From Tetracladium setigerum (Eukaryota > Ascomycota > Leotiomycetes > Helotiales), in NCBI GenBank assembly GCA_031472005.1, contig PZJY01000001.1, positions 620,001 through 684,000 on the forward strand: a stretch of DNA of 64,000 bases, given 5' to 3'. Position 1 is the first letter of the stretch; each line of letters opens with the position of its first letter. Below are positions 36,800-48,963 of the stretch, in pieces. A model generated the notes under the pieces. It searched no databases. It saw only the letters and a program-made list of their open reading frames with translations, and had not been told where the DNA came from. A program made the translations under genes and the position numbers.

Positions 36800-37234
36800 G
36801 GGGCTGTTTGGGTGTGGTGGTGGAAATCACCAAAAATGGTTGGAGACTGGTGCTGAATCTCTTACAAAGGCATGAGGAAATGACTTCTTCGCTGTTGTGT
36901 CTGGACAGATTTGAGAATTTAGAGGAGAGCATGGTCGGCGAAAGTAGATAGAGATGCTGGGAGGATATTCCACAAGATCACGTTGAGGAATGAGCATGAT
37001 ACCCTGGAGTCACGGCGTCTAAAATACATCAAAGTTACATTTCACAAACAAATCAGTTAGTTCACAGCCCAGAATAGTCCATCATATTTGTGTAATACAT
37101 ATATTCAATTACTGTTCCTACTCGAATTGAACCATGTCTACTAATAAAAGGCCGCTGACTATAGCTAATGAACCAACACATCCCATCCCGCTAATTTAAA
37201 TTTAATCAAACTTCCCACAAATTTCCGTTGCTTG

Positions 37235-37267
<33 letters not shown>

Positions 37268-37735
37268 TCACAATTTCCATTCGCTTTGCTTCCATCCGAC
37301 GCACCCAAAAAGAATAATCCAGAGTCGTACAACCGAAATAAACCAAAGGAAAGAAAAAAGAAAAAAGCAACGGGCATAAAAATTCATGAATCGTTGGAAT
37401 GCATCTTGCAAATTTGGTACAGTGAAACCCCAAAAAGATATCTGCACTCCATATCTCTCCTCCCCACTCACATCTCCACTCTCACCATGATCTCATTCTT
37501 TTCTTCGACTTGAACCAAAATGATATGTGAATGAACACGTTTTTTTGTTCTCTAGGTGACCTTTTTCTCGCGGAGCGCCGTATGTATGTTTAATGCGTCA
37601 AAACCGGGAATGATGACTTTTGTTCTCCCTTGGGCAAATATAGTTTAGTACTCCAGGAATGATGATGATGAATTTCCAAGGTTCGTTCTTGCATGCGCCG
37701 TGTAATAATGCAGCTGAATATTCGAAATCTTACAC
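36800..37735. other. Convergent 3' intergenic region with CT microsatellite
   Basis: Holds the 3' ends of RRP41 and of the kinase. No gene supported. A CT dinucleotide tract occupies 37233-37262. Confidence 0.5.
37233..37262. repeat. (CT)n microsatellite
   Basis: About 15 perfect ct units followed by an imperfect ccctctc, in non-coding DNA between convergent genes. Confidence 0.85.
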
Positions 37736-39797
37736 TTATTCATACAGCTGGCCATCTGTTTCGCAGACCATCGGTCCATCGTCCATAGAGAACATCAGCG
37801 AGCTGCTTGGTGTGTTCCATTCCGGGATGGCTTGTCCAGGGAGGTTGGCGAGTTTCTCTTTCTCCGGGGATTCGATATCTGGCATCATGCTAGTTTGACG
37901 TCGGCGATGGGATTTCAGATGAGGGTTATTCTGAGCCATGACCAGTTTTGGGCCAGGCTTTTGAGGAGAGCTTTGAGGGGTAGCATCGCGGGAGGCACCA
38001 CCTTTTGCTGGCAGGAGATAGGCTGAAAGCTTGGGGTCACCTTGGACACGCTCCATCACCGCCTTGAGAAGCTGGAACTCTCCTTCAGGATCAACAGCAT
38101 CGAGCGCACTCCAAGCATCCGCCAATCGGGACAAAGCTTCTCGCTTAGCTTGGTTGCTTGTCTGAGCGTGAGATTCCTGGAACGCTGGATCAATCACCTT
38201 GCCAAATATGCGTCGTCCCAAAAGTGCCTCTTTTGTAACCGTTTCGGTGGTTGGTGGGCGATTCTCATCACGTTGGGTTCCAGGAGCGGAGATATCTGAG
38301 TTGATCTGGGCCGTAGTGGAATTGTCAGACACTCGGCGGAACAGTCGTACAGTAGATCCGGTATTGCCGAAGCTAATATCTGGTTGGAGAGGTTGCTTTT
38401 GGACGCTTACTTGGCGGCTAACCTGGCGAGGTTTGGTAGGAGATTGAAGTTGCATGAAAGATGGCTGTTTGCGAACTGTTGATTTCTTGACTGTTCCAGT
38501 TGGTGGAGAAGAGTATGCCAGCGGGGTGTCCTTGATGCTAAGCTGTGCGAATGCCTCTTCTGGATCTGCATGAATTCCTTGTCCATTTGCGTGGATGACC
38601 GAAAGCTTGCGTCGTTTCGTGGTACTTTTTCGCACTGCGACTGTAGCTTGTTTGACTGTGTCGAAAACCCAGCCATCCTGCTCGATCTTTGGAGTCATTG
38701 TGTGTCTATTAGATTGTTAGATGATCCAAGTTATTGAAGATGTGCTGAACTTACAGTGTCTCCTCGTAGAATCTTGGGTGTGATGGTCTCGATCGGCCAC
38801 CATCCCATTCTTGTTTCTTCTCAACCAGCTCTTGTAGCGCCTCGACCTTTCCTGCATTTCGAATGAACCTATGCTTCAGAAGATCTTTCGCTGAAGGCCG
38901 TCTGTCGCAATCCTTGACCAAACATTGGGCGATGAAGTCCCGAAAGTCTTTGCTGTATCCATTTCCCTCTAATCGAGGTGCTGGCTGTTTTGGAATAAGG
39001 AAGAGAACTTTCATGGGATGAACGGAAGCATTTGGTGGTTCTCCATGGATCATCTCCATAGCTGTGATACCCAGGGACCAAATATCTGCCTTGAAGTCAT
39101 ATCCCGCCTGTTGAATGACCTCCGGGGCCATCCAGAATGGCGTTCCCACAAACGTATTACGCTGCGATTTGATATTGGTGAGCTGCGCTGCAACACCAAA
39201 ATCGGCGAGTTTGACCTTTCCAGTCGTCGATAACAGTACATTCGCCGCCTTGATATCTCTGTGTATTTTACCTTCCTGATGGAGATATTCGAGACCAAGG
39301 AGGAGCTCGCGGCAGATAATGGCAATGTGTGCTTCGTTAAATGTGCCGGCTTTCAACTATCAAATGGTTAACATAATCAACTTGAGTAAATGCAGACGGC
39401 AGCACATACCAAATCCAAACACGATCCACCACCGAGATACTCCATAACAATCCATAACTTATGTCCTCGCAGGAAGCTTGCTTTGTATTGGGTTACGAAG
39501 GGACTTGCGCATGTGCTCAGAACGGATATCTCCTGCTGAATCTCTTGTATATCGTCTTCGCTGGATTCGAGATCAATCTGTAGCAGTTAGTAAATAACCC
39601 CGCCATGGAGTGGGCCGAACCTACTAATTTAATTGCTACCACTTCGCCTGTAGCTCTGCAAATTCCTTTGAACACGGTCCCAAATGAACCACTTCCTAAC
39701 TCTGTCGGCATGTAAGACACTGTTCCTCAAACGGGGCGGTTGATGTAAACATACCCTCCAAAACTTGATATCCACTTGCACCTTCGCCACCTAACAT
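37736..39797 (-). CDS. STE20/GCK-family serine/threonine kinase
   Basis: Five exons on the minus strand: 39797-39755, 39701-39625, 39577-39410, 39356-38755, 38705-37736 (1860 nt, 619 aa, all GT-AG). Kinase motifs are complete: ELGSGSFGTVFKG (glycine loop), VAIKL (catalytic Lys), HRDIKAANVLL, ADFGVA and GTPFWMAPEV (the germinal-centre kinase activation segment). The domain fills residues about 12-270. The long Ser/Pro-rich tail holds a conserved region (EALLGRRIFGKVIDPAFQE, SRLADAWSALDAVDPEGEFQLL), typical of fungal group III GCKs related to yeast Kic1/Sps1 and fission yeast Nak1/Sid1, which act upstream of NDR kinases in polarity and septation. Which of these it matches is not settled. The ATG at 39797 was chosen next to the kinase domain; an in-frame ATG at 39881 would add 28 residues. 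Confidence 0.9.
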
Positions 39798-41315
39798 TTT
39801 GGCGATTTGGAAGGGTTTTGATGCTTGCGAATGAATTGGTAGGTTGTAATGTTGTTGATAGCTGTTTGGGAGGCGGCGCAAGGCGTTGTTGATACTGGAT
39901 GTGGTGGGTTGGGGTTGCGGGATGCGGAATGGGATGCAGAGGTGGTCTCGAGATGGGCCTACTCAGGACGAATCGCAGACTCGTAAAGATAGATAGCCAG
40001 CAGACAATCAAGAGACAGCGCCAGAGACAAGAAGATGCAGTGTTGGAGATGCAGCGCAATAATTGGGATCGATCTGGTTCAGGAGTTTCGAGGATGGATG
40101 CGACAAGTCCGGCGCTCGCTGGTTGCCATGGCAATACATTGAGTGAATTGGCAATTGTTCAGCTGATGCATTGAAACACAAATTTCCACCAGAAGTTGAA
40201 GCATCCAAACTTCTATTCATTATTGTTCTTGAATTCGAAAACGTGAGGTTTGAATTGAGATATAAGGTAGGGACTCTCTGTAGAGTCTGCCTGCCAACTT
40301 TTCCTGTGTACATTATTCCCTTCCTTCTTTCGTTGTTATCCAGTTGCCCACCTCTGTTCTGGCATGCAATGCAGGTGCAGGCGCCTAGGTTTACCGAGCT
40401 GCACCTGAAGAGACGCTGCAGCTGATTTGTTGGAGGAGGAGAAGAAGCCAGCACTGCATAGCAACGGAGGCGAGGAAACAATGTTGTGTTGGCTGGACTG
40501 TACTGTATTGGTTTTGATCACAGGACTCCTCCGTGCATCTTGAGGTGCATATCAATAATGGGGGAGCTAGTGCTACTGTAAACAAGTACCTAGAGCGACC
40601 TAATTATTGAACACGCTGGGGAGAATAACATGAAGATGTCCCACAAACGAAGTCTTTGCTCTCCCTTTCTGTGTGCTTGCTCTTTGGTCCCGCCTACACA
40701 TCCACAAATGGCGACCAAATATGCATTTGGAGATGCAAGGTATTGCAATAGAATAGCCCGTCGTCACTTCAATACTGAGGCCTTGCCACAATTATTGTAA
40801 AGCAATTTGTAGTAGTTGAAATATGTGTTGCAAAGTTTAGTTAGTTAGGTTGCTGGGCAGACTTCTGGCAAGCCAGATACAACTTTACCAAGCGAAGAAT
40901 ATCACCACTTTCAAGCACTAAAGCATCCCGAGAAAGAAGGAAACAGAAACAAATTCTACCAATTCTAATACAAAAACACGAAAGAAAACCAGAATAACAC
41001 TGAATATGATAAATGACGAGGTTGTCTGATTCAAAACTGGTGGTTCCCTATTGCGTCACGTGACTGCGCTTTGTTTACTTTGCGTTTTGAAAATGGCAAC
41101 AACAAGACTTGGCCAAATTCATCCCATTGCCCAACACTCTTTCAACAGACGCAATAATATACATCACCGCAATAAATCCCCCGCTCTGGCAAGCGTCCTT
41201 CACTCTCTTCATTCCTTTTTGCAGTGTTCACCCACATCGCCTTGTTAATGATTTAATCAAGCCGCAAGGTATCTCGTCGCAGCATCGCTGTTTCTTCCCT
41301 TCCTCGACTGCAACG
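39798..41315. other. Divergent promoter region, kinase / cyk3
   Basis: 1.5 kb between two divergent starts. Minus-strand open frames of 135-157 codons (39727-40481) overlap the likely kinase 5' leader and have no domain. An aagtacctag motif lies at 40584-40593. Confidence 0.45.
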
Positions 41316-44300
41316 ATGGCACCGAATGCCCCCGGCCTCCCAACTCGATTTCCAGTGTGGACAAAGGCTATCTATTCATTTAGTGGAGAGTCGAAGAGGG
41401 ATTTGGGATTCATCGAGGGGGATTTGATCGAGGCATTAAATGCTGGCGATGGACAATGGTGGACCGGCAGATTGTATCGAAACAGACAGGTTGGAGTCTT
41501 TCCCTCCAACTTCGTCAAGGTTCTAGATGAGAGTTTTCGACCGATAAATCGAGCCTCGAGCCCTATGACATCACGGTCACCGAGTCCGCTACCACAGAAG
41601 ACGAAATCCAAAGCCTTTCGAAAACCGTTCACCGCATACGCTGCTCCAGACGCAGGCCTAGCCAAACGAGCAGAATTGCAGAAACAGGACAGTATATCGG
41701 TATCCAGTATACCCGCTCCTGCACCGAGAGGGAACCGCGAACATGCGCCTCGAGAACCTTCGCCACAGATTCACAATTACAATTCGCGAGCTCCGTCACC
41801 AGCACCGTTTCAGCACAACGAGTATTCGTCTCGTGCTCCCTCGCCTGCGCCAACATTCCATAACAACTCCATACATAACGGATATGGCCAACGGGCAGTA
41901 TCTCCAGCACCGCCAATGCACCACAGATATGGCTCAAGGACCGAGTCTTCAGCGGCTCCTATACACAACGGGTATGGCTCAAGAGCAGTCTCACCAGCTC
42001 CCCTCCCCATGATGGATATGGATCTCGCGCACCCTCCCCAGCACCGAATTTCAATCACGGTTATGGGCAAAGGCCTGTATCTCCGTTGCCTCCCAACAAT
42101 GGTTATAATCATAGGGCAGTCTCTCCAGCACCACCTATGCACCATGGATACGGCTCACGAGCACCGTCACCGGCTCCCCCTCACCATTACAATTCGTACA
42201 GCGATCGACGATCACCAGAGCAGAACTTTGAACTTGGATCTTCTCCGCCTCCTCCACCTCCTCCGCACCGAGATCTTTACTCCCAACCCAAGCCACAAAA
42301 TACCTACAATCAACAAACGAACGGCTATCACACTCCACGGGCTGTTTCACCTCATCCTCCATCTCCTGGGGGAACTGGCCTTACTCCATCCCCGCTTCGA
42401 ACTGCAATGGATGATGTGATGTCTTCCTTGGCCGACATGGGAATCTCAAGAGACACGAAATCACCAGAAGAACCTCTAGATCCATGGTCACCAGAAGCTT
42501 TTGACCAAACATATATCAATGCACGGAGGCAAGCTCCGGTGCGTGCAAACACGGCATTAGGCCTCGGTGGAGACAATAATTATGACGATGGAGATCAGCC
42601 AATGATTGGCAGACATAAATCTGGATTTGATAATGATCAAGCTCCTCCAGAGCTGAGCAACTATGTTCAACGAATGGAGAGACGACTTAGTAAAATGCAC
42701 AAGGCAAACAGCCAATCCCAGGACGAGACTTTCGAGCAAAGACCTGCAGTTCCTCCGAAAGCAAGCACTTACGATCGTCCAAAATCCTCTATGGGGATGA
42801 GTTCTGAAGGAGGACCCAAGCTGCGGCATCGAAAATCTGCCTATGAGGTAGGTAAATCGGTGCTTGGGCGGACATTTACTACGAAGACCACTTCAACGAA
42901 TTCATCATCTGGCGGAAAGAGCTCGGCAACAAATCAGACCTCCAGTACTCAATTGACTGACCGAAGTCTGATGAGCGGAGCATCAGCCAGCGGCTTCTCT
43001 TCCACGAGTGCAGGAAGTCTGGCTAGGAAAAAGGAGGCTCTTCGAGTCCGCGCAAATAGTGCATTTGGCTCACGTCGAGACCATTTCATGGGAGGAAATG
43101 GAAGCCAAGCAGATTTCGATAGCAGTCGGCCTCAAACTCCACTTACAGGCATCTCCTATCACAGCAGCCATGCATCCGATGCCCCAAGGGCTCACTCGCA
43201 AGCTGGGTGGCGTACGGGCAACAACGAAGGTGGAGGCGCCCTCGGTGGTCTAATTACGCCAAAGCCCAAGAAGAGCGGGTTTTTCAAGAAGATGATCGAA
43301 ACGGCCAAGACAGGAGCTGCAAGCGCCAGAAGTAGCATTGCAGTTGGTGAAAATCGACCGGCTGTTCCCTCGAAAGGCATAACACCAAACGGAGTTACAT
43401 CAATTGGAAGCGGATATGTCCACGGTCAAACTGCCAGTGCTGCAAGCGACATGGGACTTGGTGCGGGACCTGGAGTGGATTGGGTACAAGTCAGACGAGA
43501 TGTGAATCGATCAAATTCTCTCAGTCGAATCGAGCGGATTGAGCGAAAAGAGCGATGCCAGATGATGGATTACCCTGCGATCAGTCCTGTTGACGAGCTT
43601 TACGAAACCTGTGATGGCGATGAAGGAGCGAATGGTGCACCAGTCGAGGAACCTACCAATTTCCAGTCCGTGAACCTATCTCTGGTTGATAAGAATGCCA
43701 GATTTATCAACAGCCTCCCGCAAATGACCAATCCAGCAAGTTTATCAACTGGTTTTGTTTGCAGACCTTACCGAAGCGATGTTCAACGTCTGAGGGCAAT
43801 TTTCACTTGGGTTAGTGAGAAAATTATTTGGGAGGAAGATTTTGACAGCAATGTTGATACAAGGAGGGTTATTCAGGCTAAACGAGGTTCAGCGGAAGAG
43901 GTGGCGGTTCTTGTCATGGAGATGTGCTCGGCGGTAGGCATTCACGCGGAGATTGTTAAGGGTTACCTGAAGACTCCTGGCGAAATTCCCGAACTCGGTA
44001 TTATGCCCCGCTCAAACCATTGGTGGAATGCTGTGATTGTGGATGGAGAATGGAGATTTATGGACTGTTCGCTTGCTGCTCCTTCAAATCCACGTCGAAG
44101 TTTATACTCGAGCGCAAATGGTCAAATGGCAGAGGCTTGGTGGTTCTTGACTCGACCAACTGAATTGTGCTGGACTCACGTTCCAGAGCAGCACCACCAT
44201 CAGCATCTATGCCCGCCAATAGCCTTTGAGGTCCTACTGGCCTTACCGTGTGCCTGCCCTTCCTATTTCAAGATGGGTTTGGAGATGGTCGACTACGATA

Positions 44301-45118
44301 CAAGTCTCATTCGTGTTGAGGATTTAGAGCTCGTCCATGTGAAGTTCTTTGTTCCTGCAGATATCGAATGTGTTGCCGAAGTTGAGGCTCGTGCCTTTGA
44401 GCGTGATGCAGATGGCGATTTCTTCGAAAGCGGAGATACTGTCAAGAAGCGTGCTCTTGCGCAAGCTGAATGGATTGGTGGACAAAAGCGATACACTGTC
44501 AAAGCTTTGCTACCTGGTGATGAAGGCAACGGGATCTTGAAGATCTATGCAGGGAAGCGTGGATTGATGCACTCGATACGAGATATACCTCATCCACTTG
44601 CTTTGGCATTCCCAATCATGCATACAGGAGACAACCCCCCCTACGAATTCTTTACCCGCCACCCAACGCCTCATGCACAGAGACACGATCTCTATGTTGC
44701 GCAACCGCAATGTCAAACCCTTGCCCTTAATAACACGTTTGTCTTTGCGATTCGCCAACATCCATCATCTCTTCCGAGTGCGGCTCCAAACCCAGGTGGA
44801 GCGTCGCCCATACCATTCATTCGTCCCAGTTCGGCAATGTCGATGACTAGCTCATCTGCCGCTGGATCGAATCCAAGCACCAGTGGCCAGCCATCAAGGA
44901 AGCCAGCGAAATTAGCCATTCAGAGCCCAGGTGGAAAAGTTTTGAGACTGATGAGGAAAGACGAAAAGAACCCAAGTACAGGGCTGCCTTTGGAGAAGGG
45001 TGATGGTGGCACATGGGAGACTATCATCAAAGTTGGAGAGCGGGGAGTGTGGAGAGGCTTGGTCCTCGCGGATCGAAGCGCAAGATGGTGTGTTTTTGCT
45101 GAGTGGTCGTGCGTATAA
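41316..45118 (+). CDS. cyk3: Cytokinesis protein 3-like (SH3 + transglutaminase-like), one-base frame break
   Basis: A single long exon. Residues about 10-65 (FPVWTKAIYSFSG...GVFPSNFVKVL) are an SH3 domain. A Pro-rich region follows with at least eight degenerate repeats of the form HNGYGSRAVSPAPP. The run of four C at 42000-42003 lacks one base; with five, the repeats continue (PHDGYGSRAPSPAP) and the model is 1268 codons with stop. The transglutaminase-like domain (around 43740-44120) shows the His in NHWWNAV and the Asp in FMDCSLA, but at the usual Cys position the sequence is GSAEEVAVL, so it is probably enzymatically inert, as known for fungal Cyk3. Cyk3 acts at the division site in contractile-ring closure and septum formation. 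The upstream in-frame codons before 41316 are 5' leader-like. Confidence 0.9.
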
Positions 45119-46310
45119 TTTCAGCGGGAAATATCTTTATCATTGTTTTTAGGAGTCAACGGTGACGAATTTTTGGTGGGCATGATGGCAGGTCATTGCA
45201 TAGAATGGAGTATATTGGGGAGTTGATATCTTGGGTATCATGAGGAGGGGAGGAACGGCGCCATTTGTGACGATTGTGTTGCATCTTGTTGGGAGTTTTT
45301 GTTCTGGAGTATGGAAATGTGTTGTAGAGATAAATTAAGAAGGATAATGCGATTGGGATTGATTGTTAAATTCAGAAGTTTGAAGTTCCACAAGGGCGAT
45401 TTCCAACACCTAGCATCATGACATTGGTGCAATTCACCTTCAACAGCGCTTATTGTTGGCCAAGCAAGCCGTCAAGCCATCCGAACACATTTTCTTTGCT
45501 TCGAATTTCCATTGTCCATATTCCATTTTCCATGTGCGCATCATGGTAAACTTAAATAGCTACACACAACTTTAATAATCTCACTTGCCGTACCATTCCA
45601 AACTACATCTCTCTGCGCAGATGGAGCAGTAGAGTAGCATTCAATATCAGATGGCATTAATCCCAGGATATGCTGTAACTCAATATGTCACAAACAGGCT
45701 GAATAATGCGTGAGAGCAACCAAACGGCGACACGCGTCCAACATTTTTACGCGTTAGCCACACTCGCAAGGAACAAAATCCCAAGAACAGTGATGAAACA
45801 CGCCTCCTCTAACGCCTCTGTCTGACGCCCATTCTCCGAGGCACTTTGAGTTCCTCCGAAGTTCAGAACAACACAACTTTCTCTTTATTTACGCAGGTTT
45901 GAGGCGTAGTTTGACGTAGTTTGACGACTGAACCTCTTTCAGGGATTATTGTTATTACTTCACCACACATCCGGTATTCTCTGATCGGAAACAGTCCAAA
46001 CAGGCAAGGATTGAGATTACCTGCATGCATACCGTACCGTAGCTGTGCCGACCCCCGACACGCTTCGTGGCGTTGATAGGTCGTCCCATCGTACTCAGCG
46101 TGATTGCGGAGAGCCTTGTGGGAATAACATTACCTAGTACTAGTAGGTACCTTGTATATTCTCCTGACCCTGTCAGCCTGTGCTGTTCACTTTCGGTCGT
46201 GCCTTGTTTCCCCTTCTTTTCCTCTATCCCGACGACCGACGCAACAAACGCTTTTTTCAACGACCGGCCATGCTTCGATCGCGGGGGAAGAAGTTCTACT
46301 GAATCTATTC
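45119..46310. other. Intergenic between cyk3 and the DUF3431 gene
   Basis: Tandem plus-strand spacer. No gene recognised. A tacctagtactagtaggtacc palindromic cluster lies at 46131-46152, about 160 bases before the next start. Confidence 0.45.
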
Positions 46311-48963
46311 ATGGCCGCTATTACTACCGACAAGGAGGTTGAGATGGAGGAGGGCCTGAGGGCAGGTGGTGGTGGTGGTGGTACTGCTGCTGAAGGGAGA
46401 TGGAGGAGGGATGATGAGTTGATTTTCGAGAGTGAGATGGAGATGGATGGAGAGAGGGAATCGCAGGATGATGAGGATAAAGAACGTCTTCTCAATGATT
46501 ATGAACCGCCTGCGCCCGTGGAAAAGACGATTCGGAGGTGGCTTTTGGGGTTATGGAATCGCTATCGAAGTGAGGTTTGGCTGGTTTTAAACGTCGTCAC
46601 AACTTTGACATCGAGATCGTTACTGAGAGGTGCTTTTCGTGAGTTTTTTTTCTTTCACCCCCCTCCTGTTCTCCTGATTGCCTTTTTGAGTGAGAGAGCT
46701 TATTACTGACGTAAAAATCTTTTAGCTTACCGTAAGTCTTATGTCTTGGATATTTGCGCCCCTCAATTCTTGCGACTTCCACGCGAAGAATTCGGGGATG
46801 AGCGAGACAGCGCGGATGAGAGCTAATATGTAACCACAGCTCTCTATTTCACATTCTTGTTGCAAATCGCCTCAAATGTCACGTTCGCTCTCTGGTCGAT
46901 ACAGACACTAATCCGTGGCTTCCGCGAGACCAGATGGCGGTCCAAGGAGTGGCGTTTCGGAGCTGAATGGCCTGAGACGATTTTGCATTCACAGAGACTG
47001 TTGTTTTCCGCATCGATGTCTGGGATTGGGATGCTATTTGGAGCTTTTGCTTTATCGATATACCCCAATTTTCATGTCCTTGCTTTATTGCCTGTGAGTA
47101 ATATCGAGCAAGGGGTCGATTGATATTTGGAGTTCTGAGGCGCTGCTAATATTGGTCTGTCAAATAGGTTTTTTCTTACGTTTGCGACAGTGTGCTATTA
47201 CATGTAGCCAGCATCGTGAGATTGCATCCATTGAAGCGGTGGATCTCGTATTTCAACTTCCTTTGCGTCATTATGATCGCTGGACTGTGTGGTGTGATTG
47301 TGGCTACCGACTACCGAATTGACAGGGAGGCAGTACCCTTTGCGCTATTCGGCTTGTTCATGGAGAGTCTCTCAAGAACAATCTCGTTGTTGTACTCCAA
47401 CGTTCAAGAGCAGAGGCAAGAGAGCAAGAGCTTTTACATCTTCGAGAGGATTGTGATGGGAATTCCACAACTTGTCCTATCAGCCCTTGCAGCTCTCAGA
47501 TATGAGAACACGACCGATGCCATCCACAGAATAAAATCGTGGGGCCTCTTCTCGAGCTTTACAACCCTCCTGCCTGCAGGACTTTTACTGCTCGTATTTT
47601 GCTGTGGTATTAATGCCCCGTACCGTGGTCCTATGGGCGAGGAGTTGATTAGTGTTTTGGAGGATGTCACACCTCAAGGCAAAACAACACTACAAGCCAC
47701 CCTTCATGCCAGTTACCTCGTCCTGGCATTTAGTATTTTCAGTCGGGAAACCACCATGCTAGACTGGTTTCAAGCTCTTGCATTCGCATCTATATACGTG
47801 ATCGGTCTCGGGCCAGTCCACGTGGGATACTATCCACTCAGACTCCAAAATTGGGTCACATCTCTCATTCGCCGAAAACCAAGCCATCTCAATCTTCAGT
47901 CCTGGCGACTTCTCGGCTACCTCGTCACTTGTAGTCTTATCGTATGGGCACTCCTCACCTGCACATCCGTCTACTGGATCAACACTGTCGCCTACAACCG
48001 CAGCGCTGCCAGATTTCTCAATCCAGACAAACCTCACATCGACTACGCCTATCGCCCTCCACGCATTCGCGGAATGGACGTCGTAATCGCCCACTCCAGC
48101 GACCACCCTCAAGACCTCCTCTGGGAAATGATTGACCGCATCCGCGAGAGCAGAGAAATCATGGGAATGGGTCCCACCTTTAAACTGTACACCAAAGACT
48201 CCACCCTCTTGAAAAACGTCGATAACAAGAAGAAAGACGAGAACCACATCGAGGAACTACCCAACATCGGCGGCCAAGCCGGTTCCTTCCTCCACTACAT
48301 CGTCACTAACTGGGACAAACTACCCACTCAAACAGTCTTCTTCGCCAGTACCAAATCCGGCAAATTCAACATGCAATACCGAAACAAGATCAAACTTCAC
48401 TACTCAGGTCAAGGCTTCCCCATCGCCGACGCGGTGCCCAAGTCCGGCTTCCTCAGTCTCGGCGAATCCCAAACCTGCCAATGCAACGACTGTTCTGACT
48501 CCTTCGGCTGGCAAGACACCTTCGGCCTCATCCCATCAATGTGGACCGCCGTACGGCCCAACCAAACATGCGACAACGTCCTCCTCACCTACAGCAACAA
48601 CTTCATCGCCAGCGCGGCCCGCATCCACGGCATCCCCAAGGATATCTGGGAAACGCTGTATAATGCCCTCACGCGTCCGGATGTGGAAAATTCGTGGGCG
48701 CACGATAAGGTGAAGTTGCCGAAGATGTTTACGGGTGAGGAGAGGAAGGGGAGGTGGGGAAGGGTGGGGTGTATGAGGTTGTGGATAGTAAGGAGGAGCC
48801 GATTATGGGGAAGACGATGGAGAGGCTGTGGGGTGTTTTGTTGCAGTGTAGTTTGCCGGAGATTGCGTGGAGGTGTCCGAATTTAGCGGTGGGGTGGAGG
48901 AAGCTGGGTGGAAAGAGGGAGGATTGTGGTTGTATTGATGAGGTGCCTGGGTTTGAGGAATGA
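46311..48963 (+). CDS. Multi-span membrane protein with C-terminal DUF3431 domain, one-base frame break
   Basis: Exons 46311-46638, probable 6-nt micro-exon 46726-46731, 46840-47093 and 47168-48963. An acidic cytosolic start (DDEDKERLLNDYEPP) precedes six or more hydrophobic segments (residues about 95-420). The C-terminal half (GMDVVIAHSSDHPQDLLWEM...SFLHYIVTNWDKLP...FGLIPSMWTAVRPNQTC) matches DUF3431, a fungal domain of unknown function with glycosyltransferase-like features. A Cys-rich motif TCQCNDCSD is within it. The run of four G at 48748-48751 lacks one base; with five, translation continues GEVGKGGVYEVVDSKEE to 48963, 795 codons in total. As written it ends early in an Arg-rich tail. 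Function unknown; a membrane-linked glycan role is inference. The ATG at 46311 is the first in a natural context. Confidence 0.8.

Noticed and set aside
38696..38760. Apparent phase mismatch at the last intron of the GCK-type kinase
   Set aside because: A miscount on my part: the exon begins ACACACAATG, which gives EETL-HT-MTPKIEQD in frame.
39727..40481. Minus-strand open frames of 135 and 157 codons upstream of the kinase
   Set aside because: No domain; they overlap the probable kinase leader and each other.
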